NCBI GenBank assembly: GCA_002783525.1
Contig: PFGS01000296.1
Location: 1,254-12,170 of the forward strand
Length of the DNA: 10,917 nt
From: Ignavibacteriales bacterium CG12_big_fil_rev_8_21_14_0_65_30_8
GTDB taxonomy: Bacteria; Bacteroidota; Ignavibacteria; Ignavibacteriales; Ignavibacteriaceae
Direction of reading: 5' to 3'
Shown here: positions 1 to 6,696 of the stretch, in pieces
Numbering within the stretch: position 1 is the first letter of the stretch
Layout of the letters: the number at the start of each line of letters is the position of its first letter
Notes under the pieces: model-generated
The model's input: only the letters and a program-made list of their open reading frames with translations
Told to the model about the DNA's origin: nothing
Databases searched by the model: none
Translations under genes and position numbers: made by a program

Positions 1-279
1 GTTGCATCACCGCGGCACGCAGATGGAATAGTAATTACCGGTCCAATTACTAAAAATATAGCTAATGCGGTTCAAATTTGTTATGATGCAGTTCCTAATC
101 CAAAGATAATAATTCTCTTTGGTGCTTGTGCAATTTCCGGTGGAATATTTAAAGATTCAGAAGAAACAAATAGAAAATTTCTGGAACAAAACAAAATAGA
201 TTTATTCATTCCAGGAAGTCCGCCGCATCCGCTTACACTTATAAACGGATTGTTGGATTGGTTAGATAAAAAGGGATAA
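1..279 (+). CDS. NuoB / group 4 hydrogenase small-subunit-like protein (3' end only)
   Basis: Frame 1 is open from the window edge to TAA, giving the last 92 residues; the start lies outside the window. The fragment has the C-terminal pattern of the complex I 20-kDa subunit (NuoB) and the small subunits of energy-converting hydrogenases: ASPRHADGIVITGP at residues 2-15, GACAISGG at 41-48 and PGSPPHP at 71-77. In this family the protein carries the N2-type [4Fe-4S] cluster in the membrane-bound complex. Cys43 matches one of its ligands. The expected last ligand, the Cys of PGCPP, is Ser73 here (codon 217-219). The stretch before it also lacks the usual VPVD-type motif, although the spacing between motifs is the same length as in NuoB. 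The ending PPHPLTLINGLLDWL resembles hydrogenase-type members more than true NuoB. I am sure of the family but not of the complex; a divergent complex I-like or hydrogenase-related complex is likely. The CC ligand pair, if present, is upstream of the window. Confidence 0.85.
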   Translation, partial: VASPRHADGIVITGPITKNIANAVQICYDAVPNPKIIILFGACAISGGIFKDSEETNRKFLEQNKIDLFIPGSPPHPLTLINGLLDWLDKKG

Positions 280-346
280 TACGAAAGTTTATCAAAAAAA
301 ATATTTATATACGTAAAGAGTAAACCGAACATCTTAATAATCTATA

Positions 347-377
347 TTGTAAAACTTTTTTATTTACACTATATTTG
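347..377 (+). promoter_or_regulatory. Bacteroidetes-type promoter for tRNA-Arg
   Basis: TTG at 347-349 and TATATTTG at 370-377 match the -33 TTG / -7 TAnnTTTG promoter described in Bacteroidetes, with a 20-nt spacer. Transcription would begin around 383-386, just before the mature tRNA 5' end at 391. Spacing and position both fit, but the region is AT-rich and the -33 match is short. Confidence 0.6.
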
Positions 378-390
378 GAACCAAAAAACT

Positions 391-464
391 GCGCCCGTAG
401 CTCAACTGGATAGAGCGTTTGACTACGGATCAAAAGGTTGAGGGTTCGAATCCTTCCGGGCGTA
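391..464 (+). tRNA. tRNA-Arg (anticodon ACG)
   Basis: A full 74-nt cloverleaf can be folded by hand. The acceptor stem GCGCCCG pairs with CGGGCGT, with a G-U at 1-72. The D stem is GCTC/GAGC. The anticodon stem is TTTGA/TCAAA around the 7-nt loop CTACGGA, giving anticodon ACG. The variable loop is AGGTT. The T arm is GAGGG-TTCGAAT-CCTTC with one G-U pair, and the discriminator base is A. CCA is not encoded, so it must be added after transcription. ACG is the bacterial tRNA-Arg isoacceptor whose A34 is deaminated to inosine, letting it read CGU, CGC and CGA. The gene for that deaminase, tadA, starts 48 nt downstream. Confidence 0.97.
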
Positions 465-471
465 CTTAGTT

Positions 472-500
472 ATCCTCTCAATAGAGAGGATTTTTTATTT
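472..500 (+). terminator. Intrinsic terminator between tRNA-Arg and tadA
   Basis: A perfect 8-bp stem, ATCCTCTC (472-479) and GAGAGGAT (484-491), closes a 4-nt AATA loop and is followed by TTTTTATTT. It begins 7 nt after the tRNA discriminator base and ends 12 nt before the tadA start. It should end the tRNA transcript. It leaves almost no space for a separate tadA promoter, so tadA may depend on read-through. Confidence 0.85.
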
Positions 501-512
501 AAACTTTAATCT

Positions 513-974
513 ATGTTTTCAAAAAAAATATACGACTTTATGTTCACTGCACTGCAAGAAGCAGAACATGCATTTGCTCAAAAAGAAGTCCCGGTTGGCG
601 CTGTAATAACTCACAAAAACAAAATTATCGGGAAAGGCTATAACCAAGTTGAAAGTTTAAAAGACCCAACAGCACACGCTGAAATGATTGCAATTACATC
701 TGCTGCAAATTATTTGCGTAACTGGAGATTGGATGAATGTGATCTTTATGTAACTTTAGAACCTTGTATTATGTGCACCGGAGCAATTTTAAATTCCAGA
801 ATAAAAAATTTATACTTTTCAACATTTGATCCTAAATTTGGCGCTTGTGGTTCAGTATATAATTTAACAGAAGAAAAAAGATACATCAACACATTAAAAG
901 TTTATTCAGGGATTTATGAGTCAGAAAGTAAAGATCTTCTGGAAAAATTTTTCAAAAAGTTACGAAAAACTTAA
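513..974 (+). CDS. tadA: tRNA-specific adenosine deaminase TadA
   Basis: 153 aa, the usual size of bacterial TadA. This zinc-dependent cytoplasmic deaminase converts the wobble adenosine A34 of tRNA-Arg(ACG) to inosine. The cytidine/deoxycytidylate deaminase fold motifs are intact: HAE at 55-57 (zinc ligand His55, proton-shuttle Glu57) and PCIMC at 84-88 (zinc ligands Cys85 and Cys88). The preceding EVPVGAV at 25-31 and the later DPKFGACGSV at 106-115 are typical of TadA. The ATG at 513 gives the standard N-terminus; no Shine-Dalgarno sequence precedes it. The gene lies directly downstream of its substrate tRNA gene, across an intrinsic terminator, and 59 nt upstream of adk. A guanine or cytosine deaminase is possible in principle, but length and motifs favour TadA. 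Confidence 0.93.
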   Translation: MFSKKIYDFMFTALQEAEHAFAQKEVPVGAVITHKNKIIGKGYNQVESLKDPTAHAEMIAITSAANYLRNWRLDECDLYVTLEPCIMCTGAILNSRIKNLYFSTFDPKFGACGSVYNLTEEKRYINTLKVYSGIYESESKDLLEKFFKKLRKT

Positions 975-1033
975 TATAATAATTATTAGTTTAGATACTT
1001 AAAAAATATTTACATTTAAAAAATGAGATGATA

Positions 1034-1699
1034 ATGAGGATATTATTGTTTGGTATGCCTGGAGTTGGAAAAGGTACTCAGGCTAAGATATTGTCGTCAA
1101 AATTAAATATCCCTCATATTTCTACAGGGGAAATTTTAAGACAAGCTGTTAGAGATGAAACGGAACTTGGTAAAAAAGCCAAAGAAATAATGAATGAAGG
1201 GGAATTAGTGCCTGATTCAGTTATGATAGGCATTATAAAAGAAACATTTTCACAACCCAGATGTAAAGATGGTTTTATTTTAGATGGCTTTCCAAGAACA
1301 AAAATTCAAGCTGAAGAATTGGATGAATTAATAGACGAACTAAAACTATCCAATGTTGTAGTGTTGTCTATAACCGCACCGGTATCCGAAATTTTAAAGA
1401 GGCTAACTGATAGATTAGCCTGTAAAAATTGTAAAAGTATTTTTACAAGAAGTAAAATTGAAGGTTTGAAATCTTGTCCGAAGTGTAATGCTGAAAACAG
1501 CTTTTACCAAAGGAAAGATGATACAGAAGATGTTATTAAAAATAGGATAGAAATTTTTAATAATGTTACAAAAGCAGTTTTAGAATACTATAGAGATAAA
1601 AGAGAAGTAATTACTATTGACGGTAATGATACAGTTGAAAATGTTAATAAAGAAATATTGGATACTCTGTCTTTAAAATATGACAAGATAAAAAATTAG
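1034..1699 (+). CDS. adk: Adenylate kinase
   Basis: 221 aa from this start. The enzyme catalyses ATP + AMP = 2 ADP in the cytoplasm and sets the adenine nucleotide balance. The P-loop GMPGVGKGT is at residues 7-15 and the DGFPR AMP-site motif at 84-88. The long LID domain carries a CxxC...CxxC zinc site (Cys130, Cys133, Cys148, Cys151), as in many Gram-positive and Bacteroidetes-group kinases. The catalytic arginines and aspartates of QRKDDTED follow at 159-166. An ATG at 1028 would add Met-Ile. I prefer 1034 because it restores the usual MRILLFG start and puts GAG (1025-1027) 6 nt upstream. The stop TAG overlaps the stop of the convergent ftsE gene by 3 of 4 shared bases. No clear own promoter is seen in the 59-nt gap, so cotranscription with tadA is likely. 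Confidence 0.95.
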   Translation: MRILLFGMPGVGKGTQAKILSSKLNIPHISTGEILRQAVRDETELGKKAKEIMNEGELVPDSVMIGIIKETFSQPRCKDGFILDGFPRTKIQAEELDELIDELKLSNVVVLSITAPVSEILKRLTDRLACKNCKSIFTRSKIEGLKSCPKCNAENSFYQRKDDTEDVIKNRIEIFNNVTKAVLEYYRDKREVITIDGNDTVENVNKEILDTLSLKYDKIKN

Positions 1700-1706
1700 A
1701 TCTTGT
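1683..1706. repeat. Inverted repeat across the adk/ftsE overlapping stops
   Basis: ACAAGAT (1683-1689) and ATCTTGT (1700-1706) are perfect 7-bp arms around a 10-nt loop that contains both stop codons. It sits exactly at the convergent junction, so a weak two-way hairpin terminator is conceivable. The stem has only two G-C pairs, and a proper U-tract is missing on either side. Confidence 0.4.
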
Positions 1707-2355
1707 AATCTACGGCTATACCATCAATTAATTTGATAACTTTTGCATTAATTTTTTTTACCATATCATAATCGTGAGTAGTTATTAATACAGATGTACC
1801 TCTGTTATTAATATTTTTTATTAGCTCCATAATTTCTTCCGATGTTTCTGGATCTAAATTGCCCGTGGGCTCATCAGCCAAAAACAAAATTGGCTCTTTT
1901 ATCATTGCCCTTGCAATTCCAACTCTTTGCTGTTCTCCTCCTGAAAGTTCATTTGGCATACCAAATCTTCTGTGTATTAAGCCAACATCTGTAAGAACAT
2001 CATTTATCTTCTGCTTAATTAATCTTTTGGGTGTTCCTATAGATTCTAAAATAAAAGAAAGATTTTCATATATATTTCTATCAGAAAGTAACTTAAAATC
2101 TTGGAATACAACACCCAGTTTTTTCCTTAATTCAGGTAACATTCGTGGTTTAATTGTAGTTGAACTAAATTCACCAATATCAACGGTACCGGAATCAGGT
2201 AGAATATTCATATAAACCATTTGCATAAGTGTAGATTTACCTGCTCCACTTTTACCGATTATAAAAGTGAAATCTCCAGGTAAAAGATTAAATGTAAGGT
2301 CTTTAAATATTAATTCTGAATTGTAACCATATTGTACATGATTAAAAGAAAGCAT
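1696..2355 (-). CDS. ftsE: Cell division ATP-binding protein FtsE
   Basis: 219 aa ABC ATPase, the length usual for FtsE. FtsE pairs with the membrane protein FtsX and, in model bacteria, drives activation of peptidoglycan hydrolases at the division site. All ABC motifs are present: Walker A GKSGAGKST (34-42), Q-loop Gln85, signature LSGGEQ (137-142), Walker B ending ADEP (160-163) and H-loop His194. The segment FQDFKLLSDRNIYEN (84-98) is close to the FtsE hallmark and separates it from LolD- or MacB-type ATPases, which remain the alternative. The gene starts 4 nt after the methyltransferase stop, so it is the last gene of that operon. No ftsX is next to it: downstream lies the convergent adk, whose stop overlaps. 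A GAG lies about 8 nt before the ATG. Confidence 0.9.
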   Translation of the reverse strand: MLSFNHVQYGYNSELIFKDLTFNLLPGDFTFIIGKSGAGKSTLMQMVYMNILPDSGTVDIGEFSSTTIKPRMLPELRKKLGVVFQDFKLLSDRNIYENLSFILESIGTPKRLIKQKINDVLTDVGLIHRRFGMPNELSGGEQQRVGIARAMIKEPILFLADEPTGNLDPETSEEIMELIKNINNRGTSVLITTHDYDMVKKINAKVIKLIDGIAVDYKI

Positions 2356-2359
2356 TCTA

Positions 2360-3088
2360 TCATCTCATTTTTTTAACAACAAATTGAACTCTGTTTGAAT
2401 TTTCAGTAGCGTCTTTAAATGTAAAAGCATCATAACAATGTAAAACAAATAATTCATTTTTTTGTAGTAGCTTAAAGTAATCAATAAATGGGTATATCTT
2501 TTGTCTGTGCACTTCCGTAAATGTTTTATCCTTTAACTTTATTTCAAAAGAATTTTTATGAATTCTTTTTTTAGGATCATATGAAGTTGTATGTTTATAA
2601 GTTATACCTTTATACTTCCCTTCTCTTATTGGTTCTTTAATATGAATCCTACTGTTATTTTCCAAACTAACATCAAAAGTAAATATACCTTTATCTGAAA
2701 GCAAATTATTGATATTTGCAAACAATTTATTTACATCTTTTTTTATTAATAAATAGTTTACACTGTCAAAACAGCTAAAAATTAAATTAAATGAATTTTT
2801 GAAAGGAAGTGATATCATATTGCATAGAACTTTTTTAATTGATTTATCGGCAGATGAATTTAACATTGAAAATGATAAATCTGTAGCAATTATGTTTTTA
2901 TATTTTTTATTGTAGAATTTTGCTAATGTACAGTTACCTGCAGCAAGTTCAAGAACAAATGCATCTCTTTTAATAAAATTTTTAGAAATAAGGAAAAGAT
3001 AATCAGCCCAATATTCATAGCTGATTTTTCTCATTAAGTGAGGATATATTTTTGAAACTAACGAATAATTCTCGCTTCTGATTGGCAT
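2360..3088 (-). CDS. Class I SAM-dependent methyltransferase
   Basis: 242 aa. The Rossmann-type methyltransferase core shows motif I ELAAGNC (47-53), the acidic end of strand 2 at Asp70 in ATDLS, and motif IV FNLIFSCFDSVNYL (100-113). The N-terminal YPHLM...YEYWADYL (15-31) is a helix seen in many small-molecule class I methyltransferases of this group. After the core come a beta-rich stretch (about 140-200) and a C-terminal FVVKKMR end. The substrate cannot be told from sequence. The start codon directly abuts the pdxA stop (TAAATG, 0 nt gap) and the stop is 4 nt before ftsE, so it is translated within the GWxTD-pdxA-methyltransferase-ftsE operon. No membrane segment or signal peptide is seen. 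The call is secure at family level only. Confidence 0.85.
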   Translation of the reverse strand: MPIRSENYSLVSKIYPHLMRKISYEYWADYLFLISKNFIKRDAFVLELAAGNCTLAKFYNKKYKNIIATDLSFSMLNSSADKSIKKVLCNMISLPFKNSFNLIFSCFDSVNYLLIKKDVNKLFANINNLLSDKGIFTFDVSLENNSRIHIKEPIREGKYKGITYKHTTSYDPKKRIHKNSFEIKLKDKTFTEVHRQKIYPFIDYFKLLQKNELFVLHCYDAFTFKDATENSNRVQFVVKKMR

Positions 3089-4066
3089 TTACTTTTTTCT
3101 ATTTTTTGCTATTTCTTCTGCAAAATAAAAAGCTTCAATCATACTTGATTCATTTGCAATAAATTTTCCGGAAATGTCAAACGCAGTTCCGTGATCTGGA
3201 GAAGTCCTAATTATAGGCAAACCTGCAGTAAAGTTTACACCTTGACCTGAGTTTAACATTTTGAAAGGAATTAGAACTTGATCGTGATACATTCCAATTA
3301 CCAAATCAAATTTTCTGTAACTGTGTTTTGCAAAAAATGCATCTGAAGAAAAAGGACCACTTAAATATTTTTTGAATTTGTTTTTATTAATTGCAGGTAT
3401 AATTATGTTCTCTTCTTCAATACCAATTATTCCCCCCTCGCCTGCGTGTGGATTTAATCCCAATACGGCAATTTTTGGTTCCTTTATTTTAAAATCTTTT
3501 TTTAATGCTTTGATAATAATTTCAAAAGTTGATGATAATTTTTTTGCGGTTAACTCTTTTATAATTTTATTGATTGGAGTATGAATTGTCACTAAAGCTG
3601 ACTTCATTTTTTTAGACAGGAATACCATCGAAAAGTTTTTTGCTTTACTCCAATCAGCTAACATTTCCGTATGTCCTGGATATTTAATACCTGCTAAAGC
3701 TATTGCTTTTTTTGAAATAGGTGCAGTTATCATAGCAACTGATCTTTTCTTTTTTAAGAGTTCAAAAGCAAGTCTAATTGAATTAAATGAAGTTAACCCT
3801 GAAGCAGCAGTAGTTTTTGAATATTCAATTTTAATATCATTTAGTTTTAGAATATAAATTCTTTTGGTTAAATTTTTAGGCAACTTATCAACAATTGCAA
3901 AAGGAAATTTAGTCTTTAACTTTTTTGATACTTGGTTAAAAACATTTTCAGGTGTGATAAAAATAAATTTATGATTTGTAGAATTGTAGAGTCTCTTAAT
4001 TGATTTGATTACAATTTCCGGTCCTATACCGTTTACATCACCACATGTAAATATAAAATTGCTCAT
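3089..4066 (-). CDS. pdxA: 4-hydroxythreonine-4-phosphate dehydrogenase PdxA
   Basis: 325 aa, matching the family's usual 325-335 aa. PdxA oxidises 4-phosphohydroxy-L-threonine with NAD(P); the product loses CO2 to give 3-amino-1-hydroxyacetone phosphate for DXP-dependent pyridoxal phosphate synthesis. Visible landmarks are GDVNGIGPE (9-17), TAPISKKA (114-121), GHTEMLADW (131-139) and SGPFSSDAFF (236-245). The three metal-binding histidines are at His162 (TIHTP), His207 (NPHAGE) and His261 (MYHDQ). The C-terminal GLPIIRTSPDHGTAFDI block (282-298) is intact. The ATG overlaps the stop of the upstream GWxTD gene by one base (TAATG), a typical coupling arrangement, and the stop touches the methyltransferase start. 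No pdxJ is in the window. A PdxA2-type paralogue for four-carbon acid phosphates is the alternative, but less likely. Confidence 0.95.
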   Translation of the reverse strand: MSNFIFTCGDVNGIGPEIVIKSIKRLYNSTNHKFIFITPENVFNQVSKKLKTKFPFAIVDKLPKNLTKRIYILKLNDIKIEYSKTTAASGLTSFNSIRLAFELLKKKRSVAMITAPISKKAIALAGIKYPGHTEMLADWSKAKNFSMVFLSKKMKSALVTIHTPINKIIKELTAKKLSSTFEIIIKALKKDFKIKEPKIAVLGLNPHAGEGGIIGIEEENIIIPAINKNKFKKYLSGPFSSDAFFAKHSYRKFDLVIGMYHDQVLIPFKMLNSGQGVNFTAGLPIIRTSPDHGTAFDISGKFIANESSMIEAFYFAEEIAKNRKK

Positions 4067-5352
4067 TAACCTGTTATTAGTGAAAAATCTCCAATACCAT
4101 ATTTATCAATAAAAACGAATTCTTTTTTAGAATTATTATAAATCCATATCTCGGTTACTTGCCCGTAAGTATTTGAAGTTCTTTTTATCTCATTAGGTTT
4201 ACCGTATTTGATATAAATTTTTCCTCTATCAGTTGTGGCACCGCTTTTACGGGAAATTGGCATAAAATGAATAGTAGAATAATCTATTCGTTCGTAATAC
4301 TCTTTCATAATAGGATTAAAAGTAGTATTTGATGTCGGGTCAAATTTTTTCCAATACTTTTGAAGTAATTTTGAATACTGAAAGGAATCATTATCTAATA
4401 TTTTATCAATTACAGAGTCTTCTTCAATAAAATTAAGATATTTAATTGCATGTTCAGGATTACGAAGAGAAAATGGTTTATCAAACCATATCACTCTTTT
4501 AATAAAAGTTGTATAATTCTTAAAATCAGAATTATTTGAAACTACTAACTTAAATGCTCCTTCAGAGAGTTTCTCATCAAAATTTTCTAAAATATAAAAT
4601 CTTGAATTAGAAATATCATCATCTTTTAGAAGTACTATTTTATCATTACAATATTTTATATTGATAGTTGCATCAAAATAATTTGTAATGCTTGAATTAT
4701 ATAGTGTATCATTATTGCTTATTATTTTTACAAATAGTTCATCATTATCTAAATCATTTGACGGTAACAATAAAGTATACTTACTTTCACTAAATGGTAT
4801 GTCACCACCATAATTTGCTATTTCATATGCATCAACATCATCACATTCAACTAAATTATTTTTTACAATAATTGGGGTTGAGAATAACTTATCACCATTG
4901 TCTATTAAATTAATTTGCTTACCTTTAATTGCCCTTTCATTATTTAGGTCAGTAAATGTTGGTATTATTCTTTTGATATTATTACCAAAATCAATTTGTA
5001 TTACTCCTTCGACATAATCGTCCATAGATTTTGTTTTTTCGTATGAATCTACTTCTACAAACTTCTCATCATATTTTCTCTGAACTATATTTTGTTTTTC
5101 ATCTAAAAATTCTAGTGATACTGTAAAATTAGCTTTGTAAACTTCATTGTCCTTTTGAAAGATAAGCCTGTTAGCAGGTACTTTATATATAAAATAATTT
5201 TGATTGTTATCCTGATTCGAAGTTATTAATTCGGAAAAGAATATTTTATCAAAAAGGAGAGGTAATGGACCTTTGATAGGTCTATTTCTTCTATTTACCT
5301 GTGAAAATAGTAAAGCTGATAATAAGAGTATAAAAATTGGAATCTTTTTCAT
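4066..5352 (-). CDS. GWxTD domain-containing exported protein
   Basis: 428 aa. The N-terminus is a signal peptide: Lys2-Lys3, a hydrophobic run from Ile4 to Phe16, then SQ near a likely cleavage site at about residue 17. No lipobox cysteine is seen, so the product is probably periplasmic or outer-membrane associated. The C-terminal domain (about 289-428) fits the GWxTD family of Bacteroidetes, Ignavibacteria and Acidobacteria: WFDKPFSLRNPEHAIKYL (289-306), TTDRGKIYIKYGKP (373-386), EIWIY (401-405) and EFVFIDKYGIGDFSL (411-425). The name-giving GWxTD motif reads GATTD here (371-375), so the Trp is lost. The middle (about 35-285) is beta-rich with no motif I know. The family's role is unknown to me. 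The gene heads the coupled operon with pdxA; a near-palindrome lies 21 nt upstream of the ATG, and no Shine-Dalgarno is seen. Confidence 0.85.
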   Translation of the reverse strand: MKKIPIFILLLSALLFSQVNRRNRPIKGPLPLLFDKIFFSELITSNQDNNQNYFIYKVPANRLIFQKDNEVYKANFTVSLEFLDEKQNIVQRKYDEKFVEVDSYEKTKSMDDYVEGVIQIDFGNNIKRIIPTFTDLNNERAIKGKQINLIDNGDKLFSTPIIVKNNLVECDDVDAYEIANYGGDIPFSESKYTLLLPSNDLDNDELFVKIISNNDTLYNSSITNYFDATINIKYCNDKIVLLKDDDISNSRFYILENFDEKLSEGAFKLVVSNNSDFKNYTTFIKRVIWFDKPFSLRNPEHAIKYLNFIEEDSVIDKILDNDSFQYSKLLQKYWKKFDPTSNTTFNPIMKEYYERIDYSTIHFMPISRKSGATTDRGKIYIKYGKPNEIKRTSNTYGQVTEIWIYNNSKKEFVFIDKYGIGDFSLITG

Positions 5353-5372
5353 TATAAATTTTATTGATGATA

Positions 5373-5394
5373 GATTATTTATTGCAATATAATC
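5373..5394. promoter_or_regulatory. Near-palindrome upstream of the GWxTD-pdxA operon
   Basis: The core TATTGCAATA (5380-5389) is a perfect palindrome, and flanking GATTA (5373-5377) pairs with TAATC (5390-5394) apart from a 2-nt offset. It lies 21-42 nt upstream of the GWxTD start, where an operator would sit. On the minus strand a loose TTGATT-18-TATCAT promoter would overlap it. High AT content makes chance a real alternative. Confidence 0.3.
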
Positions 5395-5448
5395 AATTAT
5401 GAAAGGAAATTTAAGGATTTACAATTATAGAAAAACAAAAAAATATAA

Positions 5449-6696
5449 TTAGCTATTCATATTTAGTAAAAACTCTTTGTTATTTTTTGTCCCCCTCATT
5501 TTATCTAAAAGAAAATCCATTGCTTCAACCGGACTAAATTCACTCAATATCTTTCTCAAAATCCAAATTTTGGCTAAATCATCTTCTTTCATTAATAATT
5601 CTTCTCTTCTTGTTCCGGATCTATTTACATCAATAGCAGGGAAAATTCTTCTATCACTTAAATCTCTGTTTAACACTAATTCCATATTACCAGTACCTTT
5701 AAATTCTTCAAAGATAACATCATCCATTCTACTACCTGTATCTATCAGAGCAGTAGCAATAATTGTTAAACTTCCTCCATCTTCAATATTTCTAGCGGCC
5801 CCAAAAAATCTTTTTGGCTTATGAAGAGCATTTGAATCAACACCACCTGATAGTATTCTACCACTATGAGGAACAACTATATTATGAGCTCTTGCCAATC
5901 TTGTAATACTATCTAAAAGAATTACAACATCTTCTCCGGCTTCAACAAGTCTTTTGGCTTTTTCAATTACCATATCTGCAACCTGTACATGTCGCTCGGC
6001 AGGTTCATCAAATGTTGAACTTATAACTTCACCTTTAACTAATCTCTGCATATCAGTTACTTCTTCCGGACGTTCATCAATTAACAAAATCAATAATTTA
6101 ACTTCAGGATTATTTCTTACAATAGAGTTTGCAATTTTTTGTAGAAGAATTGTTTTTCCACTTTTGGGAGGTGAAACTATCAATCCTCTCTGTCCCTTTC
6201 CTATTGGTGAAAGTAAATCCATAATTCTCATTGAGTATTCACCCGGTGCAGATTCAAGTGAAAGTCTTTTGGTTGGATAAACAGGAAGTAAATTATCAAA
6301 AAGAGTACGACCTCTTATTTTTTCAGGAGATATTCCGTTTACTGCTTCAACTCTAAGTAAAGCAAAAAATCTTTCTCCGTCTTTTGGTGGTCTTACCTGC
6401 CCGCTTACAAAATCACCAGTTCTTAAGCTGAATTTTTTAATTTGAGAAGGAGAAACATAGATATCATCAGGGGAGGGTAAATAATTATAATCTGCTGAAC
6501 GTAAAAATCCATAGCCATCAGGCAAAACTTCCAGCACACCTTTTGAAAATGTTGCACCGTCTTTTGAAGTCTGGGCCTCTAAAATTTTAAATATCAAATC
6601 TTGCTTCCTTAAGTCGGCATATTCGGCAATTTTTAGTTCTTGGGCGATCGCATTTAGTTCAACGATCTTTTTAGATTTGAGTTCTGAAATATCCAT
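5449..6696 (-). CDS. rho: Transcription termination factor Rho
   Basis: 415 aa, close to the E. coli length of 419. Rho is the hexameric RNA helicase that ends transcripts and limits antisense RNA. The domain order is complete: N-terminal helical RHO-N domain (about 1-45), cold-shock-like primary RNA-binding domain with DGYGFLR (60-66), then the RecA-like ATPase. The ATPase shows Walker A SPPKSGKT (175-182), Walker B VVILLDS (257-263), the Q-loop region around HSGRILSGGVDS (277-288), the R-loop KGTGN (333-337) and the GTRREE segment with the arginine finger region (361-366). No large N-terminal insertion is present, unlike many Bacteroidia Rho proteins. AAGGAAG about 10 nt before the ATG is a Shine-Dalgarno-like site, one of the few in this window. 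The long AT-rich leader upstream could host the autoregulation known for rho, but no element is recognisable. The next gene in the same direction starts 96 nt downstream. Confidence 0.97.
   Translation of the reverse strand: MDISELKSKKIVELNAIAQELKIAEYADLRKQDLIFKILEAQTSKDGATFSKGVLEVLPDGYGFLRSADYNYLPSPDDIYVSPSQIKKFSLRTGDFVSGQVRPPKDGERFFALLRVEAVNGISPEKIRGRTLFDNLLPVYPTKRLSLESAPGEYSMRIMDLLSPIGKGQRGLIVSPPKSGKTILLQKIANSIVRNNPEVKLLILLIDERPEEVTDMQRLVKGEVISSTFDEPAERHVQVADMVIEKAKRLVEAGEDVVILLDSITRLARAHNIVVPHSGRILSGGVDSNALHKPKRFFGAARNIEDGGSLTIIATALIDTGSRMDDVIFEEFKGTGNMELVLNRDLSDRRIFPAIDVNRSGTRREELLMKEDDLAKIWILRKILSEFSPVEAMDFLLDKMRGTKNNKEFLLNMNS

Noticed and set aside
81..332. 83-codon ORF on the - strand
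   Set aside because: Mostly antisense to the NuoB-like reading frame, which has clear family motifs.
391..464. tRNA-Arg as an integration (att) site
   Set aside because: No integrase gene and no second copy of the tRNA 3' end in the window; the neighbours are core genes.
977..988. Palindrome TAATAATTATTA after tadA
   Set aside because: Made only of A and T, with no position or conservation argument; likely chance.
1859..2215. 118-codon ORF on the + strand
   Set aside because: Lies antisense inside ftsE, whose ABC motifs are complete; the product shows no recognisable domain.
3372..3584. 70-codon ORF on the + strand
   Set aside because: Antisense shadow of pdxA, hydrophobic only because of AT-rich codons.
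5477..6280. Two + strand ORFs of 115 and 108 codons
   Set aside because: Antisense shadows of the highly conserved rho gene.
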